From assembly GCA_910578095.1 (NCBI GenBank), contig CAJTOZ010000007.1:1-60961 (forward strand): DNA of 60,961 nt, written 5' to 3'. Position 1 is the first letter of the stretch. Every line of letters begins with the position of its first letter. The DNA is from an uncultured Muribaculaceae bacterium. GTDB lineage: Bacteria; Bacteroidota; Bacteroidia; Bacteroidales; Muribaculaceae. The notes beneath the pieces were generated by a model that was not told where the DNA came from, did no database searches, and saw only the letters and a list, made by a program, of their open reading frames with translations. Shown in pieces: positions 15,102 through 24,037 of this stretch. Made by a program: the position numbers and the translations under genes.

Positions 15102-16613
15102 TTACTGATGGGCCGGGCGCAGAAGGTCGTTGACCACCTTGACGGGATTGAATGTGGTGGCGGGCACCTCGACGAACACGGTGTTCCAGTCGCTCATGGC
15201 TCCGTTCCAGAGGCCGGGGAGCTCAAGCGCACGCAGTTCGCGTCCGGCGAAGCTCTTGGAGGAGATGAAACCGGTGTCGGGATCAACGTATTCGCGCAGG
15301 TCGTAGGGCTCGCCGTCGAGGTCGCGCACGTAGCACACGAGATCCACGGGGTTGAAGTGGGTGGCGGAGGCCATCATGGCGGCTGCATCGGCATCGGCTG
15401 TGTTTATCTGGGTGCTTTCGAGTATCTGGGGAGATGCGGAGCCATCGGCGTTGTAGGCCAGATACGGGCCGCCGCCGGGTTCGCCTTCGTTGCGCACCAT
15501 GCCGCACACGCGCAGAGGGCGATCGAGTTTGGCGAGCATATAGTCAGGGTCGGCAGCATCGAGTTCCGGAGCCGAGATGCACAGGGTGTCGTGCATGAAA
15601 TCGGCTATCTCGGCAAGGTCGGCAGGGTCGTAATCGCCGCTTGCGAGCATATCGGCGTATGCGGCTATGCTGTCGTGCACCTGCATCAGTACTCCTCCGA
15701 GCACGCGCTTGTAGCGCAGCGTGTCGGCGCGGCGTGCTTCGGGCACCACATTATCGATGTTTTTTATGAAAACTACGGTGGCGTCCATGTCGTTGAGGTT
15801 CTCTATGAGCGCTCCGTGGCCGCCGGGACGGAACACAATCTCGCCGGCATCGTTGCGGAACGGCGTGCCGTCGAGAGCGGCGGCGGGGGTGTCGGTGGAG
15901 GGCTTTTGCTCGCTCAGGCTGACATTGATTTTTACGCCTGTGGCTGCTTCCACTGCCGGCACGGCTTTGGCGAGTTTTTCCTCGAAGAGTTTGCGGTGGT
16001 CGGCCGATACGGTGAAGTGTATGTCCACGCGTCCGTCGGCGGCCACAGTCTGCACGCCCTCGTAGAGTTGCTCTTCCAGAGATGTGCGCGTGGTGGCGTC
16101 ATTGTAACGGTGGAATGTGAGCAGTGCCTTGGGGAGTGCGCCGTAGTTCATGCCCTCGGGGCGGATGATGGCGCTGACAATGTCGCGGTGGCGCCCGGCG
16201 GCGGCGAGAGCAGCGGCATCAGCATCATACATGCGTATGGCTGCCGCATCAAGCTCTGCGCGGAATGGCAGGCGATCGAGATTGTCGATGAGTTCTGCCA
16301 CAGGAGTGCCGGCAGGGGCTGTCTGCGCATCGCCATCGGCAAAAGCGAAGAGGGCCTTGAACATGCGCGATGCCGCTCCCGATGCGGGCACGAATTTGGC
16401 GGCGCGTCCACCATCGGCCAGGAAGCGCTCCCAGCGTCCGATAGCGCTTTCCTGCTCGGCTTCGTCGAGAATGTGGATTCCTTCGTCGGGTCGTGCCGAG
16501 CCTTGCAGGCGCAGATAGGGGAAGCCTGTGGTGAAGCGTTGCATCTGCGAGTTGAACTGCTCCGGTGTGATGCCTCTGTGGCGGAGGCTTTCTAAATCTT
16601 TTTCAGTGAGCAT
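15102..16613 (-). CDS. DUF4301-family protein
   Basis: A 503-aa protein that appears to belong to DUF4301, found mostly in Bacteroidetes and of unknown function. Conserved-looking parts are the N-terminal QMQRFTTGFPYLRLQGSA, the glycine/arginine stretch FVPASGAASRMFKALF (about 74-89), FRPGGHGALIENLNDMDA and VVFIKNIDNVVPE. The SGAASRMFK loop and GGHGAL resemble nucleotide- or phosphosugar-binding loops of nucleotidyltransferase folds, but that is inference. No signal peptide, so cytoplasmic. It lies 22 bp downstream of the TPR gene and is probably co-transcribed. Confidence 0.8.
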   Translation of the reverse strand: MLTEKDLESLRHRGITPEQFNSQMQRFTTGFPYLRLQGSARPDEGIHILDEAEQESAIGRWERFLADGGRAAKFVPASGAASRMFKALFAFADGDAQTAPAGTPVAELIDNLDRLPFRAELDAAAIRMYDADAAALAAAGRHRDIVSAIIRPEGMNYGALPKALLTFHRYNDATTRTSLEEQLYEGVQTVAADGRVDIHFTVSADHRKLFEEKLAKAVPAVEAATGVKINVSLSEQKPSTDTPAAALDGTPFRNDAGEIVFRPGGHGALIENLNDMDATVVFIKNIDNVVPEARRADTLRYKRVLGGVLMQVHDSIAAYADMLASGDYDPADLAEIADFMHDTLCISAPELDAADPDYMLAKLDRPLRVCGMVRNEGEPGGGPYLAYNADGSASPQILESTQINTADADAAAMMASATHFNPVDLVCYVRDLDGEPYDLREYVDPDTGFISSKSFAGRELRALELPGLWNGAMSDWNTVFVEVPATTFNPVKVVNDLLRPAHQ

Positions 16614-16635
16614 TGGATTATATGGTTTTGAGGTG

Positions 16636-18648
16636 TTATTTGCGTATGCGTTTTATGAGGTTGTATGCCGGCACAATGCCTGCCTCTCCGGCCTTGCTGA
16701 GGTCGGCTATGCCGGCAGGGCGGTTGCCAAGCTTGAGGTAGATGTAGCCGCGGTTGTAGTAGGCTTCTCCCATGTCGGGCTTGAGCTCGATAGCTTTGGT
16801 GTAGGCTGCGATGGCCGAGGTGTAGTCGTGACGCTCGAGCAGCAGATTGCCTTTGTTGAACCACGCCACGGCCGTGGACGGGCTCAGCTCTATTCCCTTG
16901 TCGATATCGGCCAGAATCGCGTCCATGGTGGCATCGGCCACGCTCATGCGGGTGGCGGCGTCTATGCCGTCCTCGGGGGCGTCTCGGTCCACTTGAAGCT
17001 TCCGGTAGCGTGCTTGAGCGCGCAGCCAATAGGCCGGGGCCCAGTCGGGCATCAGAGCTATGGCGCGGTCAATATCGGCGATGGCCGATGCATAGTTGCG
17101 CGTGGTCACAAAGTCTAATGCACGGCCTATATAGTCGACTGCGCGCGGGGTGTGGATGCCACTTATAAGCGATGTGTAGTATTCAATGGATTTAAAATGT
17201 CGCTGGATTATGTCCTCGTCGAGGGCCGGCGCGCGGTTTGTGACTACGACAGCGTAGCGCAACGCGCGTGTGGCGTTGAGGTCGTCGATTTCCTTAATAT
17301 AATATGTGTTGCTGCCCAGTTCGGAGGGAGATGAGTAGAAGCCGAGTTCCATCATCGGCTCGATGTCGATTGCCACATTGCGGTCCTGCACCCGGCCACG
17401 GATTGCGCTGTTGTTGTATTGCTCGTGGATGTCGGCGTTGTCGTCCACCGTGAGCAGGGATGCAAAGCGGCGCGACACAAGTTCTTCCGGAACATCCGAC
17501 GAAGCCACTGCTTTTTTCTCGCCTTCTTCTACGGGGCGGGCAGCGGCAGCCAGTTGCTTGGCTTTGTTGTAGGTGGCCTCGGCGCGGTCCATGCGGCCCA
17601 TCGAGCGCTCTATGTCGGAACGCAGCCATAAGGCATCGGGAAATTCGGGGAATGCCTCAGCCACACGGTTCACATCGTCGATGGCCGCCTGATAGTTGCC
17701 CTTGGCACGGTGTATCAGCGCGCGGCTGTAGAGCGCGCGGTAATTGTCGGGCTCAAGCTTCAGCACGCTGTTGAAGTCTTCAAGCGCGCGGTCGTTGGCA
17801 TTCACTTCTGCCAGAAGCAGGCCGCGGTTGAAAAGTGCTGTGGCATTGGCCGGCTCAAGCTGCAGGGCGTAGTCGTAGTCGGCCATTGCTCCGAAATAAT
17901 CGTTGAGAGAGTATCGCAGATATGCCCGGTTGATGTACAGGCCTGCCAACCGGGGCTGCAGGCGCACAGCTTCATTGAGGTCGGCGAGTGCGGCTTTCAT
18001 GTCGCCTCCCGAGCGTATGGCCATATCGGCGCGGAGGATGTAGCCGTTGAGGGCGTTGGGGTTCAGCGCGAGCGCGCGTTCGATGTCGGATGCTGCGCCT
18101 GTGGTGTCGTTGGTGTTGATGCGCAGCTGCGCACGCCCGAGGTATGCGTTGTCGTATTTAGGGTAGTAGCGCAGCAGCAGCCCGAAGGTGGAGTCGGCCT
18201 CTTGATAGCGTTCGGCGGCCTGCTGTGCCATGGCCAGATTGAAAAGTATGTTGCGGTTGCGTGGCAGCAGTCGCAGCGCCTCGTTGTAGTCGGCTATCGC
18301 TTCGGCATCGCGGTCCATGTTTTGCCGTGCCACGCCGCGCACCTCCCAGGCGTCGGTGAGAAACGGATTTATCGACAGAGCCTGCGAAGCATCGGCCTCG
18401 GCGCCGGCATAGTCCTCAAGGTTGTATTTCGCTATGGCACGCAGAAAATACGGTTCGGCAAGATATGGCTTTGAGTCGATGACGCGGTTGAAATACTGGA
18501 TCGAGAGCATGTAGTCCTCGAAATACAATGCGTTGCGTCCCACGCGCAGCACCTGCTCGGTGTTGATCTGGGCCGAGGCGCCGATGGCGGCTATTATGAA
18601 GGCAAGCGCGAAGGCTGCCTTGAGTCGTATGTGGAGTGTCCTTTTCAT
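16636..18648 (-). CDS. Periplasmic tetratricopeptide repeat protein
   Basis: A 670-aa protein with a signal peptide (residues 1-26, cleavage after ASA before QINTEQ) and about 12 TPR units. Good examples are YFLRAIAKYNLEDYAGAEAD, ALFNRGLLLAEVNANDRALE and AWFNKGNLLLERHDYTSA. A non-TPR insert (about 375-500: EEGEKKAVASSDVPEE to TNRAPALDEDI) splits the array. Such proteins act as scaffolds for complexes in the periplasm or outer membrane. The gene heads an operon with DUF4301 and has a -7 box at 18660-18667. Partners are unknown. Confidence 0.85.
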   Translation of the reverse strand: MKRTLHIRLKAAFALAFIIAAIGASAQINTEQVLRVGRNALYFEDYMLSIQYFNRVIDSKPYLAEPYFLRAIAKYNLEDYAGAEADASQALSINPFLTDAWEVRGVARQNMDRDAEAIADYNEALRLLPRNRNILFNLAMAQQAAERYQEADSTFGLLLRYYPKYDNAYLGRAQLRINTNDTTGAASDIERALALNPNALNGYILRADMAIRSGGDMKAALADLNEAVRLQPRLAGLYINRAYLRYSLNDYFGAMADYDYALQLEPANATALFNRGLLLAEVNANDRALEDFNSVLKLEPDNYRALYSRALIHRAKGNYQAAIDDVNRVAEAFPEFPDALWLRSDIERSMGRMDRAEATYNKAKQLAAAARPVEEGEKKAVASSDVPEELVSRRFASLLTVDDNADIHEQYNNSAIRGRVQDRNVAIDIEPMMELGFYSSPSELGSNTYYIKEIDDLNATRALRYAVVVTNRAPALDEDIIQRHFKSIEYYTSLISGIHTPRAVDYIGRALDFVTTRNYASAIADIDRAIALMPDWAPAYWLRAQARYRKLQVDRDAPEDGIDAATRMSVADATMDAILADIDKGIELSPSTAVAWFNKGNLLLERHDYTSAIAAYTKAIELKPDMGEAYYNRGYIYLKLGNRPAGIADLSKAGEAGIVPAYNLIKRIRK

Positions 18649-18659
18649 TATTTCACATG

Positions 18660-18667
18660 CAAAGGTA
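18660..18667 (-). promoter_or_regulatory. -7 box of the TPR-DUF4301 operon
   Basis: Minus-strand taccTTTG lies 11 nt before the ATG at 18648. Confidence 0.6.
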
Positions 18668-18895
18668 ATTAAAATTCGGATAAAAAAACAGATGGTCGCC
18701 TAATAACTGCGGCCTCGCGTTTTTTTTCGATATCAGGCCGTCGCAGCGGGTGCTTCGGTCTGTTAGGGCCGTCAGGGAATTGTAATATTTTGTCCGGTCG
18801 CAACGGCCATATATTGCACAGGCACATCGATTGGCTGTAAACTTTTTCATGTGGTGGCGTGTTGTTTTTTCATAAAGTTTAAAAACTGTTTATTT

Positions 18896-19420
18896 ATGAA
18901 AAAACTTTTCCTCGCTTTTGCTTTGATGCTGGCATGCGCCATGGGCGCTCAGGCGCAGCGCACCGAGTTGACAATCGGATATGGTGGCTACACACAGATG
19001 GACGCCAGCGACTGCCACGACGGGTGGCATGGAGTGAAGAACGCATGGGGCGCATTGACAGCCGGCCTCAACTTCCGTCTTACCAATAAGCTGTGGGTGG
19101 GCCCGAGCTACACGTTCTCCAGCACCAACACCAAGGGCGGTCCCCACCGTTCGCACATCGCCTACCATGCGCTGCTGGCCAACGGACGCTACGACTACAT
19201 GCGCAGCAACATCTTCACCCTCTACGGCCATCTCGGATTGGGTGTCATCGTGAGCTACATGCAGCCCTACGGAGGCGACAGCTACAACTGCACATACTTC
19301 GGCATGCAGATATCGCCGATAGGCGTGCGTGCCGATGTGAGCCGGAACGTGGCGCTTTACGGCGAACTCGGCTACGGCGTTCAGGGCCTGCTGCAGGTGG
19401 GCGTGCGCATCGGACTGTAG
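18896..19420 (+). CDS. Small outer membrane beta-barrel protein
   Basis: A 174-aa protein with a signal peptide (MKKLFLAFALMLACAMGAQA, then QRTELT) and barrel-like alternation: ELTIGYGGYTQM, LTAGLNFRLTNKLWVGPSYTF, FTLYGHLGLGVIVSY and VALYGELGYGVQGLLQVGVRIGL to the C-terminus. It resembles small Bacteroidetes OmpW/OprF-like barrels without a recognised function. ATG 18896 is chosen because the signal peptide starts there; the frame extends to 18851 with no family support. No clear promoter was found in 18649-18895, which is AT-rich and otherwise empty. Confidence 0.75.
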   Translation: MKKLFLAFALMLACAMGAQAQRTELTIGYGGYTQMDASDCHDGWHGVKNAWGALTAGLNFRLTNKLWVGPSYTFSSTNTKGGPHRSHIAYHALLANGRYDYMRSNIFTLYGHLGLGVIVSYMQPYGGDSYNCTYFGMQISPIGVRADVSRNVALYGELGYGVQGLLQVGVRIGL

Positions 19421-19453
19421 GATTGCGTCGGTAGAAATAGTAATAGTATTGGT

Positions 19454-19481
19454 AGCGCGCGGGCCTTTCGGCCTGCGCGCT
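19454..19481 (+). terminator. Terminator after the small barrel gene
   Basis: A 12-bp stem with one G-T pair (19454-19465 with 19470-19481), loop tttc, followed by ttgtctgttt. Confidence 0.8.
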
Positions 19482-19506
19482 TTGTCTGTTTGCAAATGTT
19501 AAATTA

Positions 19507-19537
19507 TTGCCGTTTCATTGTTTTTTGATTATATTTG
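19507..19537 (+). promoter_or_regulatory. Promoter of the 2-oxoacid:ferredoxin oxidoreductase operon
   Basis: A -33-like ttg (19507-19509) and -7 box tatatttg (19530-19537) with 20 bp between them, 35 nt before ATG 19573. Confidence 0.7.
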
Positions 19538-19572
19538 TGCATTGCTAATCATTATTCCCATATAAAACCGTT

Positions 19573-19803
19573 ATGCCTAAAGTAATAGGAGCTGTCACAG
19601 TCGACGCCTTGCGCTGCAAAGGATGCGAATTGTGCGTGGTGGCTTGCCCCACCGACACGCTGGCCTTGCGCGCCGACGATGTGAACGACCGCGGATATCA
19701 CTATGCTTATACGGCCCGTCCCGACGCATGCATAGGCTGCGCAAGCTGCGCAGCCGTGTGTCCCGACGCTTGTATAGAAGTGTATCGCGTAATAGAAAAA
19801 TAG
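19573..19803 (+). CDS. Ferredoxin subunit of 2-oxoacid:ferredoxin oxidoreductase (delta)
   Basis: A 76-aa protein with two 4Fe-4S motifs, CKGCELCVVACP (about 15-26) and CIGCASCAAVCP (about 53-64). It passes electrons from the TPP active site to soluble ferredoxin. It is the first gene of a four-gene operon whose order delta-alpha-beta-gamma fits the Kor/Vor type. Cytoplasmic. Both clusters are complete. Confidence 0.92.
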   Translation: MPKVIGAVTVDALRCKGCELCVVACPTDTLALRADDVNDRGYHYAYTARPDACIGCASCAAVCPDACIEVYRVIEK

Positions 19804-19826
19804 GCTCATAAATCATACTCAAGATT

Positions 19827-20915
19827 ATGGAAGAGATAAAATTGATGAAGGGCAACGAAGCCATAGCCCATGCCGCCATCAGATATGGCGCCGATGGCTA
19901 TTTCGGCTATCCCATCACCCCGCAGAGCGAGGTGCTCGAGACCCTGGAGGCTGAAATGCCGTGGGACACCACCGGCATGGTAGTGCTGCAGGCCGAGAGT
20001 GAGGTCGCTGCCATCAACATGATATACGGAGGCGCCGCGGCCGGAAAAGCCGTCATGACCTCATCGTCCAGCCCCGGTGTCAGCCTCAAGCAGGAAGGCA
20101 TCAGCTATATCGCAGCCTCGGAACTGCCGGCGCTGATTGTCAATGTGATGCGCGGAGGTCCGGGTCTGGGCACCATACAGCCGTCGCAGGCCGACTATTT
20201 CCAGGCCACCAAAGGCGGCGGCCACGGTGACTATCATCTGATAGTGCTCGCGCCTGCCAGCGTGCAGGAAATGGCCGATTTCGTGGGCTTGGGTTTTGAC
20301 CTCGCGTTCAAATACCGCAACCCTGCCATGATTCTTGCCGACGGTATCGTGGGCCAGATGATGGAGAAGGTGGTGCTTCCCCCTGCGCGGCCGCGACGCA
20401 CCCAGGAAGAGGTGGAGCGCCAGTGTCCGTGGGCCGCTACCGGACGCCACGGTCGCAAGCACCGTAACGTCATCACGAGCCTTGAGCTGGATCCGTCGCT
20501 CATGGAGCTCAACAACGAGCGCTTCCAGCGCACGTATGCGGAAATAGAAGCCAACGAAGTGCGCTTTGCCGAGCACTATACCGACGATGCCGAGTATCTC
20601 ATCGTAGCATTTGGCTCCGTGGCGCGCATATGCCTTAAGGCTATAGAGGAGGCGCGTGCATGCGGCGTGAAGGTGGGGCTGCTCCGTCCCATCACTCTGT
20701 GGCCGTTCCCGAAAGCGGAAGTGGCGCGCCTGGCATCTCAGGTGAAGGGCATACTCACAGTCGAACTCAATGCCGGCCAGATGATCGAGGACGTGCGCCT
20801 CGCCTCGGAATGCCGCGTGCCCGTGGCCCATTTCGGACGCATGGGCGGCATAGTGCCGAATCCCGGCGAAGTGCTCGACGCTTTGTTCAACCATTTTCCC
20901 GAAGCAAAACAATGA
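19827..20915 (+). CDS. vorB: 2-oxoacid:ferredoxin oxidoreductase alpha subunit (VorB/KorA-type)
   Basis: A 362-aa alpha subunit. It contains the pyrimidine-binding domain (GYFGYPITPQSEVLE near residue 28), VLQAESEVAAINMIYGGAAAGK near 57 and VNVMRGGPGLGTIQPSQADY near 107, then the C-terminal domain II (LIVAFGSVARI, GLLRPITLWPFP). The whole complex oxidatively decarboxylates a 2-oxoacid to acyl-CoA and reduces ferredoxin. This form is usually annotated as 3-methyl-2-oxobutanoate (branched-chain) oxidoreductase VorB, though 2-oxoglutarate is possible. Its TGA overlaps the beta-subunit ATG (ATGA). Confidence 0.92.
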   Translation: MEEIKLMKGNEAIAHAAIRYGADGYFGYPITPQSEVLETLEAEMPWDTTGMVVLQAESEVAAINMIYGGAAAGKAVMTSSSSPGVSLKQEGISYIAASELPALIVNVMRGGPGLGTIQPSQADYFQATKGGGHGDYHLIVLAPASVQEMADFVGLGFDLAFKYRNPAMILADGIVGQMMEKVVLPPARPRRTQEEVERQCPWAATGRHGRKHRNVITSLELDPSLMELNNERFQRTYAEIEANEVRFAEHYTDDAEYLIVAFGSVARICLKAIEEARACGVKVGLLRPITLWPFPKAEVARLASQVKGILTVELNAGQMIEDVRLASECRVPVAHFGRMGGIVPNPGEVLDALFNHFPEAKQ

Positions 20916-21673
20916 CACCCGAAGAAATTATAAATCCTGCCAACCGCGTATACTCCCGCCCGCGACTGCTCACGGAGGCCAACACCCACTACTGCCCGGG
21001 CTGCAGCCACGGAGTGGTGCACCGTCTGGTGGCCGAACTGCTTGAGGAAATGGGGCTTGAGGATAAAGCCGTAGGTGTGGCTCCGGTAGGTTGTGCCGTA
21101 TTTGCCTACAATTATATCGATGTAGACTGGGTGGAAGCCGCCCATGGTCGTGCTCCGGCAGTAGCTACGGCGCTCAGTCGCCTCTCGCCCGACAACCTTG
21201 TGTTTACTTATCAAGGCGACGGCGACCTTGCCGCCATAGGCACCGCCGAGACCATACATGCTGCCAACCGCGGCGAGAATATAGCCATCATATTCATCAA
21301 TAACGCAATCTATGGCATGACCGGCGGACAAATGGCTCCCACCACGCTGATAGGCCAGAAAACAGCCACCACACCCTATGGTCGCCGCGTGGATCTCAAC
21401 GGCCATCCTCTCAACATCACCAATCTGCTCGCGCAGCTCGATGGCACATGTTATGTGACCCGCCAGGCTGTCCACACCCCGGCCGCCGTGCGCAAAGCCA
21501 AAGCCGCCATCAAGAAAGCTTTCGAAAATGCCATGGCGAAGAAAGGCACGTCGGTGGTGGAAATAGTCAGCACATGCAACAGCGGATGGAAGATGTCTCC
21601 GGCACAGGCCAACGACTGGATGGCGGAGCATATGACCGAGCACTATCCCCTCGGCGATCTTAAAAACGAATAA
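20912..21673 (+). CDS. 2-oxoacid:ferredoxin oxidoreductase beta subunit (TPP-binding)
   Basis: A 253-aa beta subunit that binds the thiamine diphosphate. HYCPGCSHGVVHRL (about 27-40) provides a conserved cysteine pair, APVGCAVFAYNYIDVDW follows, and the TPP-Mg motif is GDGDLAAIGTAE (about 98-109) with INNAIYGMTGGQ(M)AP downstream. ATG 20912 overlaps the previous stop by 4 nt; the long upstream frame extension to 20660 is antisense-like noise within the alpha gene. It is coupled to the gamma gene, which begins 3 nt later. Confidence 0.93.
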   Translation: MTPEEIINPANRVYSRPRLLTEANTHYCPGCSHGVVHRLVAELLEEMGLEDKAVGVAPVGCAVFAYNYIDVDWVEAAHGRAPAVATALSRLSPDNLVFTYQGDGDLAAIGTAETIHAANRGENIAIIFINNAIYGMTGGQMAPTTLIGQKTATTPYGRRVDLNGHPLNITNLLAQLDGTCYVTRQAVHTPAAVRKAKAAIKKAFENAMAKKGTSVVEIVSTCNSGWKMSPAQANDWMAEHMTEHYPLGDLKNE

Positions 21674-21676
21674 GCT

Positions 21677-22216
21677 ATGAAAGAAGAAATCATTATAGCC
21701 GGTTTCGGCGGACAGGGCGTGCTGTCGATGGGCAAGATCCTGGCCTATGCTGGACTGATGAACGATCTTGAGGTTACCTGGATGCCGGCCTACGGACCCG
21801 AGCAGCGCGGAGGCACAGCGAATGTGACAGTGATACTCAGCGACAGCGCCATATCCTCGCCTGTGCTCGACACCTACGATACTGCCGTGATTCTTAATCA
21901 GCAGAGCCTCGACAAATTCGAGAGCAAGGTGAAGCCCGGGGGCACACTCATATACGACCCCTCCGGCATACATCACAAGCCCACCCGCACCGATATCAAG
22001 GTGGTGGAGGTGCCGGCCATGGATGCCATGATGGAGATGAACAACTCCAAGACCTACAACATGATTCTTTTAGGGGCATTGCTTGCATTGCGCCCCGTGG
22101 TGCCTCTCGACGCAGTGTTGCGCGGCCTTAAGAAGACCCTTCCCGAGCGTCACCACCACCTGATACCGCTCAACGAGCAAGCGCTCCGCAAGGGAATGAG
22201 CTTGATCGAAGCCTGA
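21677..22216 (+). CDS. 2-oxoacid:ferredoxin oxidoreductase gamma subunit
   Basis: A 179-aa gamma subunit. The N-terminal IIAGFGGQGVLSMGKILA (about 6-23) is the glycine-rich motif that contacts CoA/TPP in this family, followed by WMPAYGPEQRGGTANVTV. It is the last gene of the operon, 3 nt after the beta gene. Its stop codon overlaps the first base of a perfect palindrome that ends transcription. Complete in length. Confidence 0.92.
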   Translation: MKEEIIIAGFGGQGVLSMGKILAYAGLMNDLEVTWMPAYGPEQRGGTANVTVILSDSAISSPVLDTYDTAVILNQQSLDKFESKVKPGGTLIYDPSGIHHKPTRTDIKVVEVPAMDAMMEMNNSKTYNMILLGALLALRPVVPLDAVLRGLKKTLPERHHHLIPLNEQALRKGMSLIEA

Positions 22217-22261
22217 CAACGAAAAAGTCCTGTGAAATATTTCACAGGACTTTTTCGTTGT
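22216..22261. terminator. Bidirectional terminator, perfect 46-bp palindrome
   Basis: 22216-22238 and 22239-22261 are exact reverse complements. A stem of about 20 bp with a tight AT loop and A/T-rich outer arms ends both the oxidoreductase operon and the convergent transporter gene. It begins at the last base of the TGA. Confidence 0.88.
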
Positions 22262-22280
22262 CCGAAGGGTGATATCGGTG

Positions 22281-23981
22281 TCACACCAGCAGCACAGTGA
22301 CGAGGCCCCATACTACAAGCAGGATATTGCTCACGGCGTAGGTGACCGTATAGCCAATAGCCGGCAGCGTGCTGCCTATCGCATCCTGTACTGCACCGAG
22401 AGATGCGGTGCAGGTGCGGGTGCCGGCGCAGCATCCCAATGTAATGGCCGGGTTGAAGCGGAACACTTTGTGCCCGAGCCACAGCCCGAACAGCAATGGC
22501 ACGGTGGTGGCCACAGCGCCGGCGGCGAACAGCCACGGGCCGACGGCCTTTATGCCCGCAACAAAAGATGGTGCGGCCTCTATGCCTATGATGGCGATGA
22601 ACACGTTGAGCCCGAGATTGTTCATGATCCACAACGCTCCGGGCGGAATCTGCCCGAACGTCGGACGCCTTGAGCGTAGCCAACCGAATACGAGTCCGGC
22701 CACCAGTGCGCCGCCACTGGTGCCGAAACTCACCGGCACGCTTCCTACCCAGAAACTCATGGCGCCGAACAGCCCTCCGATGAATATCGACAGCCCGACA
22801 AACATCAGGTCGCTGGCCACCGACGGGCGGTCCACATGACCGATATGCGCCGTGGCATGGCGCACACGCTCCGGGCGGCACAGAATGGTGAGACGGTCGC
22901 CGCGCTCAAAGGTGGTAGTGGTGTCTATGTCGATAGCATGGCCTTTGCGTGCGGCGTCGCGTATCACTATCCCGTGCATATACCGCTGCTGTCGTAGCTC
23001 AGAAATAGTGCGGCCGCAGAATTGGCGCTTTGTCACCAGCACGCCTACGCGCGCCAGCGGATAGGAGAGTAATTGGGTGTCGGCGGTCTCCCGGCCGATA
23101 TGTGCCTCCACGTCCACCATGAATTCACGGCGTCCGCACACCACTATGCGGTCGCCGGCGAAGATGTGGTCGTCGTGGCGTGGGGCGTATATTTCTTCGT
23201 CGTGCAGCACTCGGTCTATGTACACTTCCAGCCCTACGCCGCGCAGATACTTCTCTGTGGCGCGCACGGTCTGTGGCGTTGCAAAAAAGTCATTGTCGAC
23301 GACATATGTTCGGTAGGCTACGGCGCGCAGTGCGTTGATGGTGGCGGGATCCTGCTCGCGCGCGGCATTGTTGAGGCTTTTTTCAAGTTCGGCTGTCTGC
23401 GCCTTCACCTTGTGCAGTCCTCCGAGCAGCTTCGGACCGAAGTTGCCGAGTAGCAGCACGGTTCCGAGCGTGCCGAATATATATGTGACGGCGTAGCACA
23501 CAGGAATGATATTCATCTGGCTTTTGAGCTCATCGGCGGGCAAGCCGAGGCGCCCCAGCGCTTCGGAGCCCACACCGAGCAGCGCCGAGCATGTCTGCGA
23601 TCCGGAGAAGAGGCCTATGGCCTCGCCCTTGCTGTAGTGCATCAGTTTGGCTATGAGCAGGGTAGAGGCCATGCACACGGCGCTCATTATTACTGCAAAC
23701 AATGCCTGTCGGGCTCCTTGCCCGCGTAGAGAGCGGAAGAAGTCGGGGCCTACGCTGTAGCCTATGGAAAAGAGGAACATCATGAAGAAAAACATCTTCA
23801 GCGGACCGGTGACAGGTATGTCGAGCTGACCCACGACCACACCGGTGAGGAGCACAGCCGTGACACTTCCAAGCGAAAAAGAGCCGATGCGCAGGCGTCC
23901 GACTAAAAATCCGACGCCTACGGTGAGGAATATCGCGAGAGTAGGGTACTCACGCATAATGTTGACGAATGATTCAAGCAT
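22281..23981 (-). CDS. AspT/YidE-family (AAE) transporter with two TrkA-C domains
   Basis: A 566-aa inner-membrane protein of the aspartate:alanine exchanger family. Two membrane halves (about residues 8-185 and 380-566) carry the duplicated motif seen as GLFSGSQTCSALLG and TLGCCAGTRTCTASLGAVQD. Between them lie two RCK_C/TrkA_C regulatory domains (about 215-285 and 300-375). Relatives exchange aspartate for alanine or, in Actinobacteria, carry succinate; most YidE-type members are uncharacterised. ATG 23981 opens the first span; the upstream extension to 24032 adds nothing family-like. It is downstream of the HD-domain gene by 56 bp on the same strand. Confidence 0.85.
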   Translation of the reverse strand: MLESFVNIMREYPTLAIFLTVGVGFLVGRLRIGSFSLGSVTAVLLTGVVVGQLDIPVTGPLKMFFFMMFLFSIGYSVGPDFFRSLRGQGARQALFAVIMSAVCMASTLLIAKLMHYSKGEAIGLFSGSQTCSALLGVGSEALGRLGLPADELKSQMNIIPVCYAVTYIFGTLGTVLLLGNFGPKLLGGLHKVKAQTAELEKSLNNAAREQDPATINALRAVAYRTYVVDNDFFATPQTVRATEKYLRGVGLEVYIDRVLHDEEIYAPRHDDHIFAGDRIVVCGRREFMVDVEAHIGRETADTQLLSYPLARVGVLVTKRQFCGRTISELRQQRYMHGIVIRDAARKGHAIDIDTTTTFERGDRLTILCRPERVRHATAHIGHVDRPSVASDLMFVGLSIFIGGLFGAMSFWVGSVPVSFGTSGGALVAGLVFGWLRSRRPTFGQIPPGALWIMNNLGLNVFIAIIGIEAAPSFVAGIKAVGPWLFAAGAVATTVPLLFGLWLGHKVFRFNPAITLGCCAGTRTCTASLGAVQDAIGSTLPAIGYTVTYAVSNILLVVWGLVTVLLV

Positions 23982-24037
23982 GGCGGTAGGGGTGCGTGTT
24001 TGTATATATTCTAAACACACACCCTGCCGCACAAGTT

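Noticed and set aside
15033..16595. Long plus-strand open frame (520 codons) opposite the DUF4301 gene
   Set aside because: Composition (H/G/V/A/E-rich) is typical of antisense frames in GC-rich DNA; the minus-strand gene has a terminator and operon context.
18653..18850. Minus-strand 65-codon frame upstream of the TPR gene
   Set aside because: Overlaps the -7 box of the TPR gene and has no recognisable content.
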